Of a stretch of DNA of 40,970 nt, positions 17,246-24,827 are shown in pieces. The first letter of the stretch is position 1, and each line of letters begins with the position of its first letter. A program made the translations under genes and the position numbers. The stretch is from positions 1-40,970 of the forward strand of contig DUNT01000105.1 of the NCBI GenBank assembly GCA_012839205.1. Reading direction: 5' to 3'. The notes below the pieces were generated by a model that ran no database searches, was not told the origin of the DNA, and saw only the letters and a program-made list of their open reading frames with translations. Source of the DNA: Clostridiaceae bacterium (GTDB lineage: Bacteria; Bacillota; Clostridia; DSM-8532).

Positions 17246-18588
17246 CTATTCAGCGTCTTTAAATGCCTGTTCAATGAGTCCCTGGTACTTCTTCTGGATA
17301 GCTGTATGATCCTTGTTGCCAGTTACGATTTCTTGTAATGCCATTCCAAGATAGTTCTCACCTTCGATAACAGACCATGCAGTATAAAGATTTGCTGATG
17401 GCCAGACGGGGCTTGTGCCATAGGGTACCGCATTATTGATTGCTTCAGCAATATAAGGCATTTCGTTAAAGAATTTATCTTCCAATAATCCCTTGTTCGC
17501 GGGGTAACCGTTAACGCCACCATCTGTGAAGAGAGGAAGCATATTTTCAATCCACCACTTAATAAATACTTTTGCTTCTTCGGGATGCTCTGTTTGGCTG
17601 TATGCTACGATTGGGTTAACCCACATCAGAGTTCTTGGAGAATTATTTGTGTTGGATGAAATACTTGGCATAACGCCCAATGTCTCTGCTATCGGGTCAC
17701 CAGATTTATAGACTGTTGTACGCAGTGCGCCATAGCACATTGCGGCATTGCCTGATAAAAGCATAGAGTCCATATCGGGATCGGTATAACTGGCAGTACT
17801 GCTGGAGATGTACCCTTTTTCATACAATGTCTGAACGTATGACAGTACTTCGCCTACACCAGAACTGTCGAAAGCGGGATTTACGCTGCTATCGGTTACT
17901 CCGACACCATTTTCAAACATCATGCTTAGGAATACTTGAGCACCATCACGGTCACCAGGTATAACCAGAGGAGTCATGCCGGTTTTAGTTTTTATAGTTT
18001 CACAAACATCCAAAAATTCATCCCATGTAGTAGGAAGTTTGGTAATACCAGCTTGCTCAAACACATCTTTTCTGTAAGTAATGACACGAGGATCGATTAT
18101 CCATGGAATACCGGCCTGCATACCGTTATATTGATGCAACTCAATACTTCCCTCGGGGAAATTCTTAATAAAGCCTTCTGCTTCCCATTCCGCTACGATG
18201 GAAGAAAGGTCCACCAACTCATCCATTGCGGCATATTGTGTGGATTGGGAAAATCCTCCGGTACTGATATCCGGTGCCGCACCACTGGTTACCGCTGTTA
18301 AAACTGCTGATAAAAGTTATCCCATGGAAGAATTTGAGCAGTAACGTGGATGTTTTCATGTTCAGAATTGAACTTGTCAACAAGAGCCTGAACGGTTTCA
18401 GGATAAGAATCTGATCTTCCCCACATCATATCCCAGAAAACAAGTTCAGCAACTTCACCGTTAGAATTGTTGCCAGTCTGTGTTGTTGGTTGAGAGTTGC
18501 CATCAGGATTACTGGCTGTGTTTCCACATGCGGCCATTGTTACCATCATAGACAAAGCCAGCAAAAACGTAATTAGTTTTTTGATCAT
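17246..18588 (-). pseudogene. Sugar-binding lipoprotein of ABC transporter, frameshifted
   Basis: Extracellular solute-binding protein (family 1) split by a one-base frameshift. The first part (18588-18298) has a lipoprotein signal, MIKKLITFLLALSMMVTMAAC, with lipobox MAAC, and reads through PWDNFYQQF to a TAA. Shifting frame by one base at the T-run (18300-18303) restores L-TAVTSGAAPDISTGG and joins directly to the 326-residue remainder (MDELVDLSSIVAEWEAEGF...), giving about 447 residues, the normal length. Everything after is intact, including GIPWIIDPRVITYRKDVFEQAGI. A single missing base explains it. It may be a true mutation, phase variation or a sequencing error; the local sequence is not a good programmed slippery site. 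Confidence 0.85.
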
Positions 18589-18624
18589 TGTTTACCCTCC
18601 TAAATTATCTGTTTATCGTGGAAT

Positions 18625-18648
18625 TTAACAAAAAATTTGTTTTGTTAA
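18625..18648. promoter_or_regulatory. Inverted repeat upstream of the binding-protein gene
   Basis: TTAACAAAA (18625-18633) and TTTTGTTAA (18640-18648) form a perfect 9-bp inverted repeat around a 6-base centre, 37 bases before the lipoprotein start and in the divergent interval with the kinase gene. Its left 14 bases recur before the dehydrogenase gene at 23380-23393. Confidence 0.55.
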
Positions 18649-18867
18649 CCACATGTTTTATTATAAATATTAATAAAATGATTAACATCTTGTGTTTTTT
18701 AATATGTAATCTGACTTTTTCAAGGTCGTGCCAGCAGGGCATAATTTATATGTTATAATTTTTTATGAATATTGCAATTTCTTTTCATTATAAGTTTCGA
18801 ACATGATATGGTTTTTTTATCATATTTACATGAGACATTTAATGTGCAATTTAAGGAGAGCAACTTT

Positions 18868-20649
18868 ATGAGATTCATTCGATCTACACTTTTGAGAACA
18901 AGACTTCTATTGATAGTTTTTATATCCGTATTTGTCATAGCATGTACGATAGTGGCTTTCTATATTACTTCCACGCAACTGGTTTTGAAAAAAACAAAGG
19001 AATATGTTTATAGCACTGCTCATAATGTAAAATATAATTTTGATACCTATCTTGCCGCCTGTGTGGAACAACTGAATATAATGGCTACCGAAGTCTCATT
19101 TATAAAAAGTGTTAACGGTTTTAACAATGCGGTTGAAACGGGTGACTGGTCTTCTTATTCGGACATACAAAATCAATTGTTTTCAACTTCACGAAAGATT
19201 CCAGGACTGGTAGGCCTGGAAGTTTCGGGACTTTCGTCTAGTATCGTATATAACATGAGGCCATTGACTACTGGGGATGCAAAAACAAGTGCCATTTTGG
19301 ACACAATAATCCACTCTGAGGAACGAATTCATACTTTCGGCCTTATGGAGCTTGAAAGTCGTCCTTTCATAAGTAATAAGGGACGCGATGCCGTTATAAT
19401 CGGCATGCAAGTTAAGTCTCATATAGACGGCCATGTCATAGGAGCAATTATTATTGGCTTATCAGACGATTATCTGGCAAATGCCTTATATCCCCCTAAT
19501 GATATTACTGATAGTGACTTAATAGTTTTTGATCCGGATGGAAAAGTGATTACAACAACAAATGGTGAATTGGCGTCAAATCCCGGCTTAAAAAGTATAA
19601 ATTCTGAGGAGCCCTTCTTCGAGTTGCAGGATTTTAATAACTCTGAGTACCTCATATCACAGTTATATACAGATCCATTGAAATGGAAGGTCCTTCTGCT
19701 TAACGATTACAGAAGTTTTACTTTCCCGCTTATCAAAGAGTATTACGGGGCTGTTGCTATAACTGCCATTTTATTGTTTGTACTTATTATTTTTGTAGTG
19801 CTTGTCACAAGCTCAATAAACACTCCAATAAACCAACTTATCAAAGCAATGAAGGATACAAGCCGTGAGAACCGCTTTCCGCTGGTCAAAATTACCGGTT
19901 CAGATGAGTTGGCTTACCTTGGCACAACATTCAATGATATGTCGAAACGAATTAAACAGCTGATCTGGGAGATTAATGATGTTAATGATAAAAAACGTGC
20001 TGCAGAACTTTTGGCGCTGCAGTCACAAATCAATCCGCATCTTTTATATAACTCTCTTGATTCGATAAACTGGATTGCTTATACCACAGGCAATCAGGAT
20101 ATATGTTCCATAATAACAGCATTATCTGATTTTTACAGGCTAACATTGGACAAGGGGGTTGCTTTTCATACTATTAGCAGTGAACTCAAGCAGATAGAAA
20201 GCTATTTAAACCTCCAGTCGTTGAATTATCAAAATAGAATCACTTACTTAATTAATGCGCAAGACGATTGCATGGATTGCATGGTACCCAAAATTATACT
20301 GCAGCCTATCGTGGAAAACTCACTCTCTCATGGCTTTTCAGAAACAAAACTTTTTGTAGGGATACAGGTTTATAAACATAATAATAATCTAATAATTGAT
20401 GTTTCTGATAATGGGCCCGGTCTCGAGAGCTACGACACCAGTACCTCATTTCCCAAGCCCAGTTACGGAGAAAACTGCCATGGTTATGGGTTATATAATA
20501 TCAATGAAAGGATTAAACTCTTCTTTGGTGAAGAATATGGAATAAGTTTACACCCAAACCATCCCAAGGGATTGCTCGTTCGATTTACTCTTTCGTTTCA
20601 ACCGAATTCAAATAAAGGAGGAAAATATTATGTTAACAATGATAGTTGA
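18868..20649 (+). CDS. YesM-type sensor histidine kinase
   Basis: Membrane sensor kinase of 593 residues. A first transmembrane helix (about 11-35, LLLIVFISVFVIACTIVAFYI), a large extracellular Cache-like domain (about 40-290), a second helix (about 297-320) and a HAMP segment precede the kinase core. The core has the His_kinase-family phosphoacceptor in LQSQINPHLLYNSLDSINW, the N box QPIVENSLSHGF, G1 DNGPGL and G2 GYGLYNINERI. The ATG at 18868 follows AAGGAG by about 10 bases; the frame is open 32 codons further up without a ribosome site. It is divergent from the sugar ABC operon and overlaps the response-regulator gene by 20 bases. It probably senses an extracellular sugar or a ligand-loaded binding protein. 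Confidence 0.92.
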   Translation: MRFIRSTLLRTRLLLIVFISVFVIACTIVAFYITSTQLVLKKTKEYVYSTAHNVKYNFDTYLAACVEQLNIMATEVSFIKSVNGFNNAVETGDWSSYSDIQNQLFSTSRKIPGLVGLEVSGLSSSIVYNMRPLTTGDAKTSAILDTIIHSEERIHTFGLMELESRPFISNKGRDAVIIGMQVKSHIDGHVIGAIIIGLSDDYLANALYPPNDITDSDLIVFDPDGKVITTTNGELASNPGLKSINSEEPFFELQDFNNSEYLISQLYTDPLKWKVLLLNDYRSFTFPLIKEYYGAVAITAILLFVLIIFVVLVTSSINTPINQLIKAMKDTSRENRFPLVKITGSDELAYLGTTFNDMSKRIKQLIWEINDVNDKKRAAELLALQSQINPHLLYNSLDSINWIAYTTGNQDICSIITALSDFYRLTLDKGVAFHTISSELKQIESYLNLQSLNYQNRITYLINAQDDCMDCMVPKIILQPIVENSLSHGFSETKLFVGIQVYKHNNNLIIDVSDNGPGLESYDTSTSFPKPSYGENCHGYGLYNINERIKLFFGEEYGISLHPNHPKGLLVRFTLSFQPNSNKGGKYYVNNDS

Positions 20650-22195
20650 CAATGATCATTGGGTTTTGTCTGGTATTTCTCGCTTGTTGGAAACCTCGGA
20701 TCTGGATTTGGAGATTCATTGTTTTGACAATGCCCAGGACGCTATAGCATTCGCTCTCAAACACAGGCCTCCTCTTGTAATAGCCGATGTGGAAATGCCC
20801 GGATGCAATGGATTAGAAATGTGCAATAAGCTCAGGAATGAGTACAATCCAAGATTGGTAATAATAAGTGCCTATGATCGCTTCCAATATGCACAGCAAG
20901 CCATTTCACTCGGAGTTATTCACTATGTGCTAAAGCCCATTCGTCAAAATGAGTTTTTGGATGTGATAAGAAAGGCTATTGAGATTATAGAAATTGAAGA
21001 TGAATCCAAAGCCAAACAGACTAAAATCATGGAGACGAAGTTTTTTCTGGATATTGCTTCAGGACGCATGAATTCGGTGGCCGTAGATGAATATATTCAG
21101 TTAATCGAGCCACAAATTAAATCCCAATCTGTTTCTCTATGCCTTATGCATATTGAAAATCATGCGATGCTGGTCAGTATGATGCAGAAGAACCCCATGA
21201 AAACAACCAGTCAAAACAATTACATTATAGAGGAAGCAATAAAAGAATGTCCCACCTCTGTATCATTTTACGAAATTCGCCATGGTTACTATTTGTTTAT
21301 GATTTTTGGTAATCACTCAAAATTTATTGAATGGATAAATGGTATTTTCCAACTGGCAAAAGACAATGATTGCATCGCTTCTGCTGGAATTAGCCAGAAA
21401 ACGAATGATAAAGCAAAATTCAGAGATCTTTATAACCAAGCAGTCCGGGCTCTGCAGAGAGAATTTACTGACGGCAGCGGCAAAGTTTATTACTATTCCG
21501 GTAATCAATCCGATTATTTGGTTTCAAAAAAATATGATCTTGTTCATTTGCATAGTTATTCTACCTTGATAACAAACTCCATGGTATTTTCTGCTTCATT
21601 CAGCTGTCCTAACAATGAAATCGATGACCTTTTCGATTATATACGGAAATCCAATATTAAGCAGAATGACGCTTGTCTGTTTTGTAAGGAACTTCTCCTG
21701 CTTATTTCAATGGAGCTTATGTATATTATGGAAAGCAAGCCTTCAGAGTTTCATTCTCTGTATGAAGAAAATTTACAATCCAGCAGGACTCTTTCAGAGC
21801 TTAAAACACGTTTTGAAGCATGCATTGAGGATATTTATAAAAATATACACAAAAAGATGATGACAAAATCTGATTCGGTTAAATTAGTAGTAGATAAAAT
21901 GCTGCGTGATGACTGTGGGCTTGTAAGTCTTGATACTGTTGCAGACAAACTTAATATTCACCCAACTTATCTCAGTATTCTGTTCAAAGAAACTGTTGGT
22001 GTCAATTTTAAAACATATGTTTTAGAGTACAAGATTAATAAAGCAATGCAAATGCTGGTTACTACAGATATTCCAGTCTATTCTATTTCCGATAAGCTGG
22101 GATATATGGATGTAACGCATTTTTCAAGAGTGTTTAAAAAACAAGCAGGTATGACTCCAGGAGAGTATAGACAGCACGCTTCCCAAAAAACATAA
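20630..22195 (+). CDS. YesN-type response regulator with AraC DNA-binding domain
   Basis: Response regulator of 521 residues. The receiver domain (1-120) has the acidic start MLTMIVDNDHW, the phosphorylatable D53 in VIADVEMPGCNG, and K in VLKPIR. A long central region of YesN type follows, and a C-terminal AraC/XylS double helix-turn-helix (about 415-515) with LDTVADKLNIHPTYLSILFKE and SDKLGYMDVTHFSRVFKKQ. The ATG has AAAGGAGG 8 bases before it and overlaps the kinase gene. One member of the usual N-terminal acid pair is Asn (D7-N8-D9). It is expected to activate the divergent ABC-hydrolase operon and perhaps the dehydrogenase gene. Confidence 0.93.
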   Translation: MLTMIVDNDHWVLSGISRLLETSDLDLEIHCFDNAQDAIAFALKHRPPLVIADVEMPGCNGLEMCNKLRNEYNPRLVIISAYDRFQYAQQAISLGVIHYVLKPIRQNEFLDVIRKAIEIIEIEDESKAKQTKIMETKFFLDIASGRMNSVAVDEYIQLIEPQIKSQSVSLCLMHIENHAMLVSMMQKNPMKTTSQNNYIIEEAIKECPTSVSFYEIRHGYYLFMIFGNHSKFIEWINGIFQLAKDNDCIASAGISQKTNDKAKFRDLYNQAVRALQREFTDGSGKVYYYSGNQSDYLVSKKYDLVHLHSYSTLITNSMVFSASFSCPNNEIDDLFDYIRKSNIKQNDACLFCKELLLLISMELMYIMESKPSEFHSLYEENLQSSRTLSELKTRFEACIEDIYKNIHKKMMTKSDSVKLVVDKMLRDDCGLVSLDTVADKLNIHPTYLSILFKETVGVNFKTYVLEYKINKAMQMLVTTDIPVYSISDKLGYMDVTHFSRVFKKQAGMTPGEYRQHASQKT

Positions 22196-22233
22196 TAAAC
22201 CAATTGTCACACCATATAAATATTACTTAAAAC

Positions 22234-22262
22234 AGCCGGCTGACATTAATAAGCAGCCGGCT
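22234..22262. terminator. Terminator between the response regulator and dehydrogenase genes
   Basis: Perfect 9-bp GC-rich stem AGCCGGCTG/CAGCCGGCT with an 11-base loop. It serves the convergent genes; T-rich bases are TTTATC on plus and TGTTTTAAG on minus. Confidence 0.75.
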
Positions 22263-22331
22263 TTATCATATGTATTAAAGGGTAATAACATTTACAATAC
22301 CACATTAATTTATATTAAATCCACAGCGCTA

Positions 22332-23336
22332 TTATAAATTTACCATTACCTTACAGGCTGAAGGATCTTTCAATGCCACTTCAAAAGCTTCCTCAACTTC
22401 ATCAATTGTAAAGTGATGGGTAATTAGCTGCGAAAACAGTTCCTGATTCTTGGCAATAATGTTCAAGGCAACAGGATATGTATTTCTGTATCTAAATGAA
22501 CCATGGATTTTAATCTCCCGGCATATAGCGTCTAACAGAGGAATTTGATCCATTTCATCTGGACCCATGCCAATCAAAACAATGTTCCCGCCAGAACGTG
22601 TTGCCTTTATTGCACTTATGGCACAAGTCTCAGCACCGGTACATTCGAAAACTACATCATAGTATTGAGAGTTCGGCTTGCTGTTTTTACTGTTTATAAC
22701 TTCAGAGGCACCTAGTTTTTTTGCACGGTCAAGGCGAGCTTCCTGAATGTCCGCGACTACTACTTCAGATGCACCTGATTCAAAAGCGGCAAGCATAACA
22801 CATATTCCAATAATTCCAGCACCGTACACCAATACTTTCTGGCCGGATTGAAAATTTGCCAAACGTAAAGCATGAACAGCTACTGATAATGGTTCTGCCA
22901 GAGAAGCGACTTCAGCAGATATTCCAGAAGGAGCAAGATACACTAATTCTGCAGGGTGAGTAACATATTCTTTCATTACTCCATCCACCGGAGGAGTTGC
23001 AAAGAATTCAACATCCGAACATAAATTGTATAAACCATTTCGGCAGTTGTTACACTTCATACAAGTTATACCTGGTTCCAGCGCCACTATATCACCAACT
23101 TTTACATTGTCGACACCGCTGCCAATTTCCACTACCGTTCCTGCAGCCTCATGCCCGAGAATCATAGGCTCTTTGACTATAAAATCACCAATTCTCCCAT
23201 GCTGCCAATAATGCACATCTGAACCGCAGATGCCGCATGCATCTACCTTTATTAAAACCTCCCCCGCCTTGGGAACAGGTTTTTGAATATCTTTGATCTT
23301 GATTCTTTTAGTCTCTTCTAGATATACTGCTTTCAT
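22332..23336 (-). CDS. Zinc-dependent sorbitol/L-iditol-type dehydrogenase
   Basis: Medium-chain dehydrogenase of 334 residues, polyol dehydrogenase branch. The catalytic zinc site is in CGICGSDVHYWQHGRIGDF and GHEAAGTVVEIG; a structural zinc lobe is present as CMKCNNCRNGLYNLC. The Rossmann fold shows VLVYGAGIIGICVMLAA and VVADIQEARLDRAKKLGA, the acidic D pointing to NAD rather than NADP. SDVHYW is characteristic of sorbitol/xylitol dehydrogenases, which oxidise a polyol to a ketose. It probably belongs with the sugar-uptake locus and shares an inverted-repeat motif with it. There is no signal peptide. Confidence 0.9.
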   Translation of the reverse strand: MKAVYLEETKRIKIKDIQKPVPKAGEVLIKVDACGICGSDVHYWQHGRIGDFIVKEPMILGHEAAGTVVEIGSGVDNVKVGDIVALEPGITCMKCNNCRNGLYNLCSDVEFFATPPVDGVMKEYVTHPAELVYLAPSGISAEVASLAEPLSVAVHALRLANFQSGQKVLVYGAGIIGICVMLAAFESGASEVVVADIQEARLDRAKKLGASEVINSKNSKPNSQYYDVVFECTGAETCAISAIKATRSGGNIVLIGMGPDEMDQIPLLDAICREIKIHGSFRYRNTYPVALNIIAKNQELFSQLITHHFTIDEVEEAFEVALKDPSACKVMVNL

Positions 23337-23371
23337 TGTTTAGCCCCCCCTAATATAGTATAACTTGACTA

Positions 23372-23393
23372 TAACAACTAAATTTTTTGTTAA
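23372..23393. promoter_or_regulatory. Inverted repeat upstream of the dehydrogenase gene
   Basis: On the minus strand TTAACAA ... TTGTTA with a 9-base centre, 36-57 bases before the start. The 14 bases at 23380-23393 are identical, in opposite orientation, to 18625-18638 before the binding-protein gene. Confidence 0.5.
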
Positions 23394-23565
23394 CAATATA
23401 GATTTCTTAAGGTAAGACATTGAATTTTTTTCTCTTTTGTCTTATTAATACCGATATTTATAATAATGTTATTGGAAAAACTCTGAGCAAATGATAATCT
23501 TATTATTAGATACTAATATATAAAACTAGAATTTTCTTAAATAAGAACAGGTAGGAAATATAATT

Positions 23566-24366
23566 ATGAAATCATCTTATGAACTGAGTCTTGAACAGAC
23601 ACTTTTTGGAATGCTGAGCGGCGAAGCTCTTGAAACAGCACGCTTAATAACATCAGATGAAGAAATTCACCAATGGCAGGAGCTGGCTAATGCGGTTTCT
23701 ATCCGGCGTCTCGGTTTTAATGATCACGGTCCTGTGCATATGCGTAAAGTTGCAATAAATGCAATGAATATGTTTAATATCCTTAAAGAAGAAGGTATAC
23801 ATCCAAGCATTGTAAAAGAAGAAACGGGGTCCTATGAAGATAGCCGTATAGCAGTCTTGCTGGCATCTTTCCTTCATGATATCGGCATGTCTGTAGGACG
23901 ACAGAATCATGAAATCAGCTCTTTTGTTCTGGCAGAAAGGATTATTGACCGCATCCTGAATACTGTTTTTCCAAATCAGCTTTTACGCCAGATTACAATT
24001 AAAAGTGTTACTCTGGAAGGCATTATGGGGCATATGACCCATCACGCTATATCATCACTGGAGGCCGGAATAATACTTGTTGCAGACGGATGTGATATGG
24101 AAAAAGGCCGCTCACGGATTCCCCTGCTTATCAGTAACGAGTCCCGCGTAGGTGATATACACAAATATTCCTCTTCTTCAGTAGAAAAGGTTACAATTGA
24201 GAAAGGTACAGAAAAACCAATAAAGATATCAGTAGAAATGACTGCATCAGTTGGCTTTTTCCAAGTAGAAGAAGTTTTAATCGGTAAGATAATGGCAAGT
24301 ACTATTAAGCAATATATTGAACTGTATGCCAATGTTATTGGACGGGACACCAAACGTTATTTATAA
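23566..24366 (+). CDS. HD-domain phosphohydrolase
   Basis: Soluble protein of 266 residues with an HD-superfamily metal site. The first histidine lies in LGFNDHGPVHMRKVAINAM, the HD doublet in VLLASFLHDIGMSVGRQNHE, and later ligands in MGHMTHHAISSLEAGIILVADGCDM. The C-terminal ~70 residues (TIEKGTEKPIKISVEMTAS...) form an extra domain. This pattern resembles stand-alone HD hydrolases of nucleotides, and no GYP motif for c-di-GMP is present. The ribosome site is weak (TAGGAAAT). It is monocistronic, between the dehydrogenase and the secreted phosphoesterase. The substrate is unknown. Confidence 0.82.
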   Translation: MKSSYELSLEQTLFGMLSGEALETARLITSDEEIHQWQELANAVSIRRLGFNDHGPVHMRKVAINAMNMFNILKEEGIHPSIVKEETGSYEDSRIAVLLASFLHDIGMSVGRQNHEISSFVLAERIIDRILNTVFPNQLLRQITIKSVTLEGIMGHMTHHAISSLEAGIILVADGCDMEKGRSRIPLLISNESRVGDIHKYSSSSVEKVTIEKGTEKPIKISVEMTASVGFFQVEEVLIGKIMASTIKQYIELYANVIGRDTKRYL

Positions 24367-24827
24367 AGAATTAATTCTAAATGATTTTTTATATTGTTTT
24401 AAGCGTATTTCAATATAGCACAGACAAAAAACCATCCCCCTGTCTCATTTCTGATCAATGATACTCTCAAATTAACAACCCTTTAATCCTAATAGCAGTA
24501 CATGAGCGGTTGCACTATTTTTTTTCATTTTATTACAATATCTATGCTTGCACCTGTTAATTTATTAATAATATTCCTAATTTAAACAGGTGTTGTGAGC
24601 AAAATCATTTCCATTCAATCCCCTATAAATGTGGATATACCACCTTAAAAAAGTATATAGAAACAGCCTGATAAATCATTGAATTTTGTTGCTTAATATG
24701 TTACATTATAGCTTAAATGTAATATTATAGGAGGTTGTGTCATGTAAGTATTAAGTTTTTGGTAATTTCAGCAGATAAATATCTGCTGTTTCATTACAAC
24801 AATATTTTTTAAAAAAGGGTGATTAAA
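24367..24827. other. 461-bp intergenic leader before the secreted phosphoesterase
   Basis: No gene found. It holds an 8-bp inverted repeat CACCTGTT/AACAGGTG (24551-24592), a 7-bp one TTACATT/AATGTAA (24701-24722), a ribosome site GGAGG (24730-24734) followed 7 bases on by ATG-TAA (24742-24747), and the hairpin GCAGATAAATATCTGC (24771-24786). The last hairpin recurs before the second cohesin-dockerin gene. No c-di-GMP riboswitch core was recognised. Confidence 0.5.
24771..24786 (+). repeat. Leader hairpin, copy 1
   Basis: GCAGAT-AAAT-ATCTGC, a perfect 6-bp stem 42 bases before the phosphoesterase gene. The copy at 28101-28116 changes one base (A to G) and keeps pairing as G-U. Confidence 0.55.

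Noticed and set aside
18295-18310. Programmed -1 frameshift in the binding-protein gene
   Set aside because: A -1 slip at CAG TTT TAA would move the Phe tRNA from UUU to GUU with a first-base mismatch, and no downstream stem was evident. A simple one-base deletion explains it better.
24367-24827. Riboswitch (c-di-GMP type) before the secreted phosphoesterase
   Set aside because: None of the conserved core motifs was found; only short AT-rich hairpins are present.
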